Assembly: GCA_026874595.1 (NCBI GenBank)
Contig: CM049318.1
Location: 37,657,956-37,721,955, forward strand
Reading direction: 5' to 3'
DNA length: 64,000 nt
DNA from: Sipunculus nudus
Lineage: Eukaryota > Annelida > Sipuncula > Golfingiida > Sipunculidae
Part shown: one piece after another, positions 34,356 through 45,475 of the stretch
How positions within the stretch are numbered: position 1 is the stretch's first letter
Layout of the letters: each line of letters starts with the position of its first letter
Program-made: the position numbers and the translations under genes
Notes under the pieces: model-generated
The model's input: the letters and a program-made list of their open reading frames with translations, nothing else
Database searches by the model: none
What the model was told of the DNA's origin: nothing

Positions 34356-36130
34356 TAATAAAACCATGACATTTGAACTTTGTCCTATACGCGCAAAAAA
34401 AAAGAAAGACCTCGACTACACAAAAATATACCTTAAAATTGAATTTCAAGTCTTATATGAACAAAAAGCACGGGATTTGCGTAAAAATGATACAATGTGA
34501 AAAAGCTGAATCCTGCCGTCACTTCATGGGTGGTTTTATATCTGTTCAAACAATAGGAATGGCATACATATTACAGAGTTATATGATAACATAAAGGGGC
34601 ATACAAGCTCCGACGGAAGTGACGTTGATGCCAGCTGTAATGTCCTCCGGAGCAGTATATAAACTTTATATACCCTTCCTTGAATAATGCAGTCTCGTCA
34701 GATGCAAATATCACATAACAGTAAGTCTGATATCAACCAACCTATAATCCATCCTTTTGTTTAACTTTGCGTTATTCCTATGTACCCCTGTCAGGGTCTT
34801 ACCTTAAACGTTCGGTTTATTGCAAGTTTTATTTCTCGTGTTAACATAATAAACATGTTATCATTTAAGATAGTTATCTATGTTTTACGCAAACAAATAT
34901 CAAATTTTATATTATTATTTTCTTGTACTTTATATATAGAAAACTTTTTTCTATATATCCAGTATCAACTTTTTTTATAAAGGCAAGGATATTTGTTAAT
35001 TTGGTTTGCATGAAACATCAAGTGATAGGAAATTAGATTGGCTATCCCGCGTTTCCACATGTCATATAACTTTGACAATGAGAAAAAACATGGGAACCAA
35101 TAGCTATTACATAGTCTTTACATCAGATGTCCCAACGGAACATACTTCTCCCCGTAAGTTTTCAATGGAAAAATCAATAAACTGCTTCCACAGATCCCTG
35201 GTCTTATGTTTGAAATCATAAACTGAAACCTCAGTAATAAAGCAATATCCGAATCTTTAAAGTCGGATAATACCCAAAAAATGAAACAAAGACAACAGAC
35301 CACATCACTGAAGTACATGTTCAAGGCCAGTCTTTCAACAATCACCGCAATTTATGTATGATGTGATTTTTATTTATGTTCTGGTTTCTATGCAGCTTAT
35401 CCCCTGTATTTAATAGCCAATCATTTAACTCCTGTGGCGTTTCATGATTTTATACGACTGTATATCTATGCTGGTTGTTACACAGTATGTATTTTATACT
35501 TTTCTAGACGATCATTTTGCTTTTAATGTATTTTATGTTTTTATCGATGTCTGGTCCGGTGGATTCTATGGCCGTTCTTTGAAAGGGGCGATCCTCTTGG
35601 TTGTATGGATGAAGCTAAGTTTCCATGAGTCGTGAAGTGTTCAGGGTATGTTTCCACATAGGCCGGTATCCTATCCTCCGATTTTTCCTGGCCAACTTAT
35701 CCGGTAGGAAACATCGGCAGATGTGATGACGAAACCCAAACACAACGGCTGATTGACAGGCTACTTTCCTTCTTTTTATCATTCCTGGTGAAAGTAAAAA
35801 ATTATGGAGACGAAATCAGGAGTGACCAAAATGACTGAAAAAAAGATAAAATCAGTAGGTGTGAGAGCACTTGTCTGCCAGCGTGACAGGTAGATTTTTC
35901 CGGCCGCTTTAAAAAATCGTTAAATAGAAGGCCTCGACACGCGATTTCTAGTCTTTTCTTTACAATTATAATACCAAACGTTTGGTTTCATTTGGGGAAT
36001 TTTGTATAATGTACTAAAGTGAGTATTCCAGAATTTAAGGCATGTTTGAATCTGTATTTATCTGAAAATAAAGAATATGTCGCTCGACGGAGTCACCCCC
36101 GTGTATTGATATGGTGGGGAGGGGGGAATA
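34356..36130. other. No gene recognised
   Basis: AT-rich. Short frames at 34,373, 34,780, 35,006 and 35,444 (+) have no recognisable similarity. Confidence 0.35.
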
Positions 36131-36240
36131 ACCCTTTTTCCTGTCAGTGTTTGTCGTTTGTCCTAATGACCTTTTCCCTGTAAGTGTTTGTCGTTTGTCC
36201 TAATAACCTTTTCCCTGTAAGTGTTTGTCGTTTATCCTCA
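36131..36240. repeat. 37-bp tandem repeat, three copies
   Basis: The unit begins ACCTTTTCCCTGTAAGTGTT and continues TGTCGTTTGTCCTAAT. Three copies follow one another with few mismatches, the first and last slightly diverged. No coding sense in any frame. Confidence 0.85.
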
Positions 36241-37473
36241 GGCTACCTTTTACCATAACTCAACTTTTGTAAAAGCAGATGACAGATTTGCGCCTGATAT
36301 TTATCTTTTTACCTTGACCTTATTCTACTGGGCGTGGAGACCAATCCTCCCATCCTATTACTGGGCGATGTAACCCTCAAATTTAATCTATGCAGGTTTG
36401 TTCGGGATTGAACTCATACCTCGTTTTCTATACCCTTGGGACAAAGTTTTTTTTTTTTTGAAGGCGAGAATTTTTTTTGGTTTCCCCAGACTTTAAGACC
36501 CATCAACAAGAATTCCATTTTTTTGCTTTTTTTTCATTTGCCCATTTTTGTTCAAGATCTCCAATACGGCTACTCTTCAAAATTACTTTTTTTGACAAAT
36601 TTGCACCTGATATAATTAATACATTGGCGTAATTTACAAGTCGTGGGAGAGGCCGGGGGAGGCTCCTTGCGATCGATCACTGACCGATAACAGACCTTTA
36701 TTATGCTTACGTGTTTATATATATAAGTTGAATATTCATGTAATTAATAGTTATTTACGGAGATTGGTGGGAAGATTCCTCCTGTGTAACAGACCTTTCC
36801 ACTAGCACACGCACTGCACTTAACGGTTGTTGACTGTGTTCGGACCCAACGCACGAAATTGCTGGGTTAGTTAAATTAAACAGAAAACAGAAACTGCTAC
36901 ATGAATATGCTTTTGAGGAAATTTTTTTAAAAACTTTTATCATTCAGGATAAAAAAATACTAAAACGAACAGCTTGTCATCAGTTGAATCATTGACCCCC
37001 CTTCCTCATCACACGCATGCACGAGAAAGAGGTAATGGACATATTTGCACTGAAAGATTGATCCGAACAAGATTTGGATGCAGCATCTTTACCCAAGTGA
37101 CTGCATCACTCGATTTCTCAATATCGTTTCACACCCCCACTGGAATAACTTCTTGTGAAAGCAAACAGCTTTTCAATGAGGTCGATCCAGCGGTCAAATC
37201 GCTGATCGAGCTAACCGCGGCCTTTTCTCTCAATCCCAATTCAAAATTGCTCCTAAGAAAATTTTAGTAAAAAAACAATTAAAAAAAACAGGAAAATTTT
37301 AGTCATGTTGACATTAATTTTCATTACTGTTAATACTCTTTTTTGCAGGTATTAATTCGTACTTAGAAAGCGATTTATCCCGGGGACCTTATTTCTCAAA
37401 TGATTTATAAGTAAACTTATTCTATTGTGTTGAATTTTTAATTGGTACAAAGATAATAAAATTCTCTGATTGC

Positions 37474-37475
<2 letters not shown>
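36241..37475. other. No gene recognised
   Basis: T-rich tracts around 36,450-36,600. A 97-residue frame at 36,974-37,267 (+) has no identifiable domain. Confidence 0.35.
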
Positions 37476-37476
<1 letters not shown>

Positions 37477-37538
<62 letters not shown>

Positions 37539-37624
37539 TCAGTACCCTAGAATAAGCAAGTTGGCCGAGTGGAAACCCAAACGAATGAGCCATCTAAATC
37601 CTGTAAAGACACACACACACACAC

Positions 37625-37679
<55 letters not shown>
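37477..37679. repeat. Two TA microsatellites and a CA tract around a short unique core
   Basis: TA runs at about 37,477-37,536 and 37,625-37,678 and a CACACA run at about 37,608-37,625 flank about 70 bp. That core contains AAGTTGGCCGAGTGG, which resembles an A box of a tRNA gene; there is no B box, so it is not a tRNA gene. Confidence 0.9.
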
Positions 37680-37680
<1 letters not shown>

Positions 37681-38597
37681 ATTAGTGGTAGGAATTGGTT
37701 GCAAAATCATATTGGATGAATGAAAGCTAAAGTCGGCATATGTGGCTTCTATACATTATACTGAAAAGTCAACATGGTTACATTAATTCGTTCCACAATT
37801 TAAAATTTTGATGCTGTTCGCTATATTTTGCCCCGTTTTTCTTAGATCTCTGACAGAATTAGAATATGTTATGTGTAATTAGAATATTTTATCATCATAA
37901 GAATATAAACATAGACACAAACATACAAACATATACATTGGTCCCTGTATACTTTATAGTTGGCTGTAATAGGCCGCTTAATAGCGCGGGGTATATATAA
38001 CATTTAAACTATTTTTTGTCATTACTCTTCAAAACCATATATCTTTGATTTGAATCATTATTTCAAATGCCTTGAGCGACATGTATTATAGTTGAGTATA
38101 TAATTGATCTGAGGCTGACGGCTCATAAACTACACGTTATTTTATGGATGATAAAACAGGCAGACAAACGGGAGAGCGGGCCAGACTATCTGCTGTGAAC
38201 ATTGGGTCTGCGTTTACTTTATGGGTTGCGATAATAAGCCACATAAACCGACCAATAAACAATGTCAAACCAGTTGATGCGGTCCTGTTGGCTGATATAT
38301 TGCACTGAGGTGTGCTGGAGAATATTGGTTTTGGCTACTCTCCCCAGAAAAGTTTTTACTCAGTGTCATATAACTTTACGGCTGACCTAAGGAAACCGAT
38401 GGAGCAAACACAACTAGAAACAAGTTGCTCTACAAATCTTAAATCTTCCTTCTCTCGCCTTAGATCTTTAAAGGACAACTAAAAACCTGGTCACAACAGT
38501 TTAAATGAAGGAATGTGTAAGAACGTGCAGGAATAAACGAAGTACTAACTAAGTCATCCCAAGAGAAAGGCACAGGAAAACAATTTCATGTCCGGTC
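37680..38597. other. No gene recognised
   Basis: Unique AT-rich sequence without supportable coding content. Confidence 0.4.
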
Positions 38598-39505
38598 ATT
38601 TATCTTTAAATCAATGATTATTTCCTTGAGGTTTTATTTTTCTTGCTTCGTACTTTTTTAAATATGTTTTGTTGGAGGAAACCGCTTCCATTTTTTAAAT
38701 GCTAGCTTAACTAATGCATATGTATATCTGCAGAATTCCATTCCGCGACATGGCAGTATCACAGTCTTCCTCTCATGTTATATCCTGGTGTTAACATGGC
38801 CCGGTGAATACTGTACCTGCGGGTCATACCAGCGAGGAATCCCCGAAAAGCACACTCATTCAAAAGTGAAACACGACCTTTGGGCATGGCCTTCCCATTA
38901 AGAATGCAGAGCGCTCACACTGGGTGTGGGCCGACCGTGAAATATCTTACAGTGTCGGCTTAGAGTCCTGTGCTCTAACCCTGAGCCACACTTGTGCTTC
39001 GTACTTAAGAAATCTGGTAAAAATAAAAATATACTGGATTTAACCTAAGTCTTATTAAAATAAAAAAAAAGTCTTTAAAACAATGATTATTTCCTTTGAG
39101 TTTTATTTCTCTTGCTTCATACTTATGAAATCTGGTTACAATGAAAATATACTGGATTTAACTGTACGTGTCTTATTAGCAACTATCAAATATTATTTCC
39201 TTTGAGATTTTATTTGTCTCGCTTCAAACTTGAGAAATCTGGTTATAATGAAAATATACTTGATTTAACTGTACATGTCCTATTAGAAACAATCAATGAT
39301 AATTTCCTTTGAGGTTTTATTCCTCTTGCTTCATACTTGAGACATTTTAATGAATATAATCTGGATTTAACGGTACATGTCTTATTAAAAAACATAAGTC
39401 TTTAAATCAATTATTATTTCCTTTGAGGTTTGATTTCTCTTGCTTCAAACTTAAGAAACCTGGTTAACATGAAAATATTCTTGATTTCACTGTACTACTG
39501 AAAAC
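38598..39505. repeat. About 100-bp tandem array, interrupted by a SINE
   Basis: Units contain TATTTCCTTTGAGGTTTTAT, CTCTTGCTTCATACTTAAGA, AATCTGGTTA-AATGAAAATA and CTGGATTTAACTGTACATGT, CTTATTA. About five units can be followed. The first starts at about 38,605 and is broken after GCTTCGTACTT by 38,656-38,994; the array resumes at 38,995. Confidence 0.8.
38656..38994 (-). mobile_element. tRNA-derived SINE inserted in the tandem array
   Basis: Flanked by an exact 11-bp duplication, GCTTCGTACTT (38,645-38,655 and 38,995-39,005). The reverse complement begins near the right end with GTGTGGCTCAGGGTTAGAGC, a good RNA polymerase III A box (TGGCTCAGGGTTAGAGC) as in tRNA-derived SINE heads. It continues ACAGGACTCTAAGCCGACAC and a degenerate B-box-like GGTCGGCCC, and ends in an A-rich tail next to the left duplication. 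About 340 bp fits a SINE. The tRNA species of origin is not determined. Confidence 0.7.
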
Positions 39506-40460
39506 GAATAATATGTTTTTAAATAACCTTTGAAACATTCGGACCTCTTCTGCATGACTGGTTCAATTAGGTAACCTCCGAATGTATGGGTAAATTCGAT
39601 ATATCAAAAAAAAAACCAAAGTATAAGAATCAAGTTTCAAAATTCAGGTGTCATATATAATGCCTTATACATATGAATAGCAATTTCCAGGGTGTTTAGT
39701 ACGTTACAGGTAAAATTCACGTTACTTTCTGTTTAAGAAGCATCTAATAAACTTGGCCTGCTTTTGCCTTTTGGAAAAGATCCGTTTAAGGTGTGCATTT
39801 TCAAAATAGATATAATTATTATTGGCCAAATCTAGACACAATTAATGTATTATTGAACTTAAACCTGTTGGTACAGTATTTCTTATATATTTAAGGGAGA
39901 TAATTAATTGGTTTAAACTCAACAGTATTGACATGGATTATGCTTCTAGGAACTCTGTGTTTGGTCTGGTATAAATTCCTGATTAAGAGACAACAAACAA
40001 TAAAGAGACAGTTTCGTTTTATGTCGGAATTATTTCCTGCAATTTCAGCTCGTTTAATATTCAGTTGGTCGGATTGCCGGAAGGACTTTATGTAGCCTGC
40101 AGAGACGTACAGATACCGCCTGTTCGGAATTTACAGAATATCTGCACGCGCAGACGACCAGAAGCGGGCAAGGCGACTGTCGTCTGCCGTGCTTGTCGTC
40201 TGCTGAGCTTGTTTGGCGGGAAAGGCCTATATGTGTATCATCATACCGCTGTCAGCGAAGCTCGCGACCCAGAGTGGTACTGGAAATCGTGGCAAAATTT
40301 ACATTCAGTCAATCGGGCACTGTGACAGTGTGTGCTCTGCTACAGGCAGAACCCAGGCACGAGGGATGCAGCCTTAATCAGTCCAGATGAGACAAGCCCG
40401 GATGGCACGATGCAACAAACCACTATTCATTGATCTACGCATGACCAAGGAGGGGTAACG
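39506..40460. other. No gene confirmed; GC-rich stretch before the candidate exon
   Basis: The segment 40,040-40,400 is richer in GC and CpG than its surroundings. A frame at 40,065-40,325 (+) encodes 86 residues with no recognised domain and no matching splice site. The stretch may be upstream promoter sequence of the exon at 40,526. Confidence 0.3.
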
Positions 40461-40469
40461 GTGTGTTTA

Positions 40470-40476
40470 TATATAA
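40470..40476 (+). promoter_or_regulatory. Possible TATA box
   Basis: TATATAA lies 50 bp before the ATG at 40,526. Transcription would then begin near 40,500, leaving a short 5' leader. This is inferred only from position and match to the consensus, in DNA where TA-rich words are common. Confidence 0.35.
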
Positions 40477-40525
40477 GTCATTGGCAGAAAACAAAAGGAC
40501 TACCTTGCCAGGCTTTCCCGGAGAC

Positions 40526-40733
40526 ATGGCGGTCGGTCAGGGTGCGGGTCTGCCCCGTGTTTTGGTGTTAACATTACAGGTTGGTGCTCTTCTGCGGAGC
40601 CCGCAGAGAAGTCTCGCTTCAGACAAACCGAATCTCACTTGTAGCGCTTGGACCAACACCCAGCCATCGGATACTAACCCTTACGTCATAACTTCCGACC
40701 CTGCAAGGTATCTGCCAGGACAACCAGTTTCAG
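40526..40733 (+). CDS. Candidate first exon of a secreted Reeler-domain-like protein (partial)
   Basis: Translation from the first in-frame ATG (40,526; Kozak-like, G at -3 and G at +4) gives 69 residues plus one base. Residues 9-23 (LPRVLVLTLQVGALL) form a hydrophobic core after a short positive-containing start, as in a secretory signal peptide. An N-glycosylation sequon NLT follows at 36-38, a Cys at 39, then NPYVITSDPARYLPGQPVS at 51-69. Cys, about 13-16 residues, Tyr-x-Ile, then Tyr-x-Pro-Gly-Gln-x-Val is the pattern at the start of Reeler domains of ferric-chelate reductase 1-like, F-spondin and defence-protein-type extracellular proteins. The exon closes at CAG|GTAAGAC, a near-consensus donor, in phase 1. 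The reading frame stops 20 bp into the intron, supporting the exon boundary. No later exon was found in the 23 kb downstream, so the rest is missing or beyond the window. The family call is moderate; an unrelated secreted protein is possible. Confidence 0.45.
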
Positions 40734-42380
40734 GTAAGACCAAATTTCTTTGAAATAATAGGTTATTTAAGACATTCCGCACTGCATTGGGAATCCGCAG
40801 GCTGGGACATTGAAGATATTTTATTATTGGCGTCCCGGAATATATATGCAGAAAAGACGTATTTTTAGAGAAAAAAATTCGGGCTACAGTAAAGTTTTTG
40901 GAAAAGGAACAACATTCAGCAGGGCAGAAAACCACGTGTCTGACAAGGCACGTCAGTATAAGTATATTAGTGAGGCCAAGTCCAGGATTTTTGGAAATCG
41001 GAAGGAGGCCGATGCATGAAAAGACCACGAAAATATGCTTTAAAAGAAAAACTTATATCAGCTAAATTAGCTGAGTAATATTAGCTAAATAATAGTGTAA
41101 CAGGTAATTTATTTATACATTGATGGTATAACTAAAATGAAAATATTTGACTCTGTTTGGAGTTTTGTAGAATGACGCAGGCTTTAAATGTCTTAAAGAA
41201 AGATATTTAAACGTCACCTTTTTTCAACGAATGAATCTATATGATATCTATCATTCACAGGTATTAGTTAGATTTCCAATATTTTGTTATTATTTATTTG
41301 AGAAGCCAAACGTACCTCTAATCATGACGTTTAATTTCTGCGGATATTTCGCGGTTTGTAAGCTGCATGGTTGTACCCACATTTATCCCCTCCCCCGCAA
41401 AACGTACCTTTGATTATAACGTTTTTCTTCCATGGATGTTTCAAGGTTTATAAGGGGGCTGTACCGACATTATCCCCCCCACACACACACACACACCCTA
41501 ATGAAAATATAAGTGACATGTGAACTCCGCTGTAAACATCAGTCTTATTACCACTCCTTACATACACGTCGACATGTCGAAAGGAACATTGTCTGAGCAC
41601 TTATAATAATGGATAGATTCAGTCATTATTTTATGAACAGGGGAATATAAGCGATTTGTACATTGCCAAATGACAATTCAGTATGTGTATTTCATTTTAA
41701 AAAGTATTTGTGTCTACTGATTTCTTTTAATATGTGATGTAATTCTTTGATGGTTCACATAGTCATAAAATGTATCTTTGTAAAATCAACGTGTATCGAA
41801 ATTATTTGACTGTACATTTCTTGTTTCTCCTAGAGGTTCACTAGCCAAGCCAATTAAGGACAAGAAACGACTCTCCCTTATGCCAACAGATCAAGAAAAT
41901 GCTGTTATTTGAGTGAAATATTTGGTGCCAGGGGGAACCATCTTCAGTATAATGGCATTTGATAGTATGTTTCAGGAACAATCGATGTAAATGATTTAAT
42001 AACCAAACTTTATTGTTCATGTTTTCACTGGCGTATATTTCTTTGCTGCACGATTAATATGTGCTTGATCCTGTTATGGTGCAATAACTTGATAATTTAC
42101 TCATCCAAACTTAGTTATCATCGGAAAACCATTGACAGCGACTTCAGTATACATAACAGGAAGCAGTAAAGAGATAATAAAGAGACTTTGAATAACTGCA
42201 ATTTATGCTATCTTTGATGCAACGAAATCGCAATGTCTTAATATCTGCTGGCCTAACAATTAAATATGATGAAGACTTCCGGAAATATTCAAAATACAAT
42301 ACTTTCTGCCCAAACTATTGGAATCATTCAGAATTACTTTGAGTCATAAAGCAGAGTACATATATCACAGATATATCCCG
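40734..42380 (+). other. Putative intron 1 of the candidate gene (start only)
   Basis: Begins GTAAGACC. There are stops in all frames and a C/CA tract at 41,475-41,497. I could not identify an acceptor followed by coding sequence that continues the Reeler fold, so the intron end is unknown. Confidence 0.3.
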
Positions 42381-42384
<4 letters not shown>

Positions 42385-42429
<45 letters not shown>

Positions 42430-42431
42430 AG
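42385..42431. repeat. TA/TG microsatellite
   Basis: About 28 bases of TA followed by about 16 of TG. Confidence 0.95.
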
Positions 42432-42833
42432 CGCCTTAATATTAGGTGTGTGTATATGAGACAGAGAAGTGCTTCAAGCTTGCTTAATCTTTTTAACATT
42501 AAAAAAATATATATATTTTCCTTGAAAGTGCTAGAATTTAGCTAATTTTGACAATTTTCTTAAAGCACCTTCTCTCTGACGGCTGGCTGTAACAGACCAA
42601 GTCGACCAAGTAATGCTCTAAAACCTGTAAAACAAAACTCTCATTATTTTTGTTAAATTGACTTGTGCAAAATGAAGAATGGTGTTAGTAAAAGAGGGAC
42701 ACTAGGAGGATCAGACAGTTGAAATCATGTTTAAAGGAAGATTTTATCATTTTTTTTTATAAAATCGATTTATGAATGAAATTAATGAATATCTAGAAAT
42801 CTACATTCCAAGGAATGCAAGTCTCCGAAGTGT

Positions 42834-43095
42834 CTGCATTCACTTAATCTTTCAATATTCCCAGGTTGATTCGTGCATAAATGACTCCACATTTGTGCAT
42901 ATTTTTAGGACATTCCCGAATCCGGGTCATGTGCCGGATCAAAAAAATATAATAATAGATTTTGTTTGGTCCATTCCTGAAATGCCATGGAAATGTCATT
43001 AGATTCCATTCAAGATTGCATGAGTTAATTTGTGAAAAGTCACACACAAGAACACACACATACACAAACACACAAACACGAACACACACACGGTC
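42834..43095 (+). repeat. Dispersed repeat family D, right half
   Basis: CTGCATTCACTTAATC, ATTCGTGCATAAATGACTCC, CATTCCCGAATCCGGGTCAT, GATTTTGTTTGGTCCATTCC, GATTGCATGAGTTAATTTGT, then an ACACAC-rich end, as in 22,036-22,270. Confidence 0.7.
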
Positions 43096-44569
43096 GCGGA
43101 TGCCTTCGTCTTCAGTTAATCATAAATCGACGTTAGTGGTGGGTGGCTGCCGCTAGGATGAACAAGTATACTTTCCTGGCGGGGTCAAAAAGAGAGAAAA
43201 TGCGGGAAATGTTGAAAGGTGGTGGTGAAAATGTCTTCGGAAGATAATTTCCTCGAAAAATCTTGAACGATCTAAAATTTTAAATAAAAAAAAGTGTGAA
43301 CCATGTAAAGAAAGAGAGTGATCGAGAGCGAAATTTTTATTTTGTAGAGTCAGAGAAGAAAATAAGAAAAGAGTGTTGATTTTTGCTCAAATAAAAACTT
43401 TACTAAGTCTTATAAATAAAAAATAATTTAAGTCACTTGTAGTGTGAAAAGTATAAGATGTGGCAGGCGCCATGACAACCATTTTGATACCAAAAAAACG
43501 GTTAGCCTACATGCACAATTAGATGGACTCCCCGTGTATGGTTCTGAAATAATGCTACTGAAACATGCTCCGAGCTTTTTCCCATCTATCATGACAAAAA
43601 TAATGAATAAATAATGAATGCATTCATTTTAGGTGCATGATTTGCCAGCTGTTCAGTTGAAAGGTTAATGGGGCCATTGTCTCACAGGTGTTCACGTAAT
43701 TACAGGTTTTCCTGTGGCTCTTTTGCAGTTGCACGCAGGTTCAGTTATACATTAGGCCCGCACCAAAAAAATAAACGTTCTTCGGCATCGCCTGCTAATA
43801 TATTTTGTGAATAGATTTCTTTTAAAAAGCACCAATCATCGGCATTGATAATGAAGTTTTTCGTGCTCTTTCTTATAGGTATCATAGTAGGTATCACAGG
43901 AAATGGATAAAACAATTTTGTTCATATGCGCCATTCAAGAATTAACGCAATATTTTTTGCATTCTTACTCTAATCTGGCCAAATCCATATATGTTATTTC
44001 TCCGGTAGATGAGGAAAATAAATGAATTAAATTCGCTTGCTTCGTATATTTTAGTTACGGAACCATTTTTTTTTTTTTTTTGTTTTTACTTGCCTTATTT
44101 CGGTTTTCCAAAGTAGGCCCCTGCGATTTTAAACAATATGCGAAGCTAAATGCTTATTCTATGCTCTCAGGTATACTTCCGCGAGATGAGAAGGAATATA
44201 ATATTTCCCCTTGGATTGTCTAGTAGTAACTTAACGCAAACAGTCTAGAACAGGTTTTGATGAAATTTTGTCGATCATTATTAGATTAACCCCGAGGCAG
44301 CACACCAGTAAAATTAGACCTATTTTCAATCCGTATAATATATGTCTAATTCAAATTATTCGTTTCCATCGTGTGGACATACGTTGGTATAAGGGGCTGA
44401 CATTGTGAACCGGGATCAACTGCTAACCGTGACACTCGGGAACACACGAACACAGGAAAGTTTAAGCCAGGTATTCATCTACTCTTCTGTATAGAATTTA
44501 TGTGAATACTGTGTACATATTAATGAACTAGCTGATTCCTGTATTAAGAAATGTTCTTTTAAATCCTCT
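43096..44569. other. No gene recognised
   Basis: AT-rich unique sequence; a T-run at about 44,067-44,081. Confidence 0.4.
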
Positions 44570-44940
44570 GTGACGGATGTATGAGCTTGTTTATATACAA
44601 GCTGTTAGTAAACACGGTGCAAGCGCCAATGTTGACAAACAGAAATAAAACATGTAACCTAAGGTGATTGGTTGCATATGTGCAACAGTTAAAAGGTCAC
44701 TATTTGCAAAACGCCCTTTAAAATACTATTATCCTTCTGACTTGCCGCCAGATGTCACTATTGAATGTAAGTAGATTACTATGACAGGCCCCCCACATGT
44801 TATAAATATGTGGATATAAACAAAACGAACATCCTGTGTGCTGTGGGATCGGTGTTTTTCTTTCCTATTTTTATCAAAAGCTTCAAGAGATTATCTCTAG
44901 TTAATAGAAGTCAGATATCGGAATAGACTCGTTTAAGAAC
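44570..44940 (-). repeat. Dispersed repeat family A
   Basis: CTATTTGCAAAACGCCC, TGACTTGCCGCCAGATGTC, ACAGGCCCCCCACATGTTAT, AACAAAACGAACATCCTGTG match 7,560-7,730. A further family-A part follows at 45,355-45,475. Confidence 0.7.
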
Positions 44941-45354
44941 ACACAAAATTAAGTTCCTGACGGGAGAATGCATGTATTCGAACGACTATTCACATCTAGT
45001 TACTCTGTATGTTAAAACAGTACAAAATAGGTTTAATTAAACGTCACATGCGTGTTATTATGATAAGATATTCCACATAAATTCCACACAATCTCCCATA
45101 CGGGGAAAGGGCTCTCCTAATTGTTCTGTCGGTCTTCCAAGCCCCGACGGACAGACAGCAAATCATCACTTGCTACTGTGTGTACCTTTATGCAAGTGTA
45201 ATATAATTTTATCACTTAATTCCATTTTACAAGGCGAGTATTAGTCCTTAATTGCATATTCTGTAAAACTGAAAGAAAAAAATATATAATTTTGTCATTG
45301 CAAATACCATAATACATGATGAAAACAGTTTTTCAATACATATTTGAGTGCAGG

Positions 45355-45475
45355 TTAAATGGCTTTTCAACAGTTTTTTGCATTATACTACCGAGCGCCA
45401 ACATCCGGGCCACGGAGAGTGCCTTTTATTAGTTATTATAACTAGTTGTACAATCCATGTAAAATAAATAAAGTT
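45355..45475 (-). repeat. Distal part of repeat family A
   Basis: ACCGAGCGCCAACATCCGGG, TTATTAGTTATTATAACTAG and TTGTACAATCCATGTAAAAT are the inverse of 30,465-30,555. Confidence 0.6.

Noticed and set aside
36974-37267. 97-residue frame
   Set aside because: No recognisable domain, no convincing flanking splice sites, and composition like the surrounding sequence.
37555-37600. AAGTTGGCCGAGTGG, like the start of a leucine or serine tRNA
   Set aside because: Only an A-box-like match. No B box or cloverleaf follows within tRNA length.
38598-39505. Regularly spaced repeats considered as a CRISPR array
   Set aside because: Units are about 100 bp, diverged and contiguous without unique spacers, and the genome is eukaryotic.
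40065-40325. 86-residue frame upstream of the candidate exon
   Set aside because: Higher GC makes frames longer here by chance. No domain, signal peptide or donor site.
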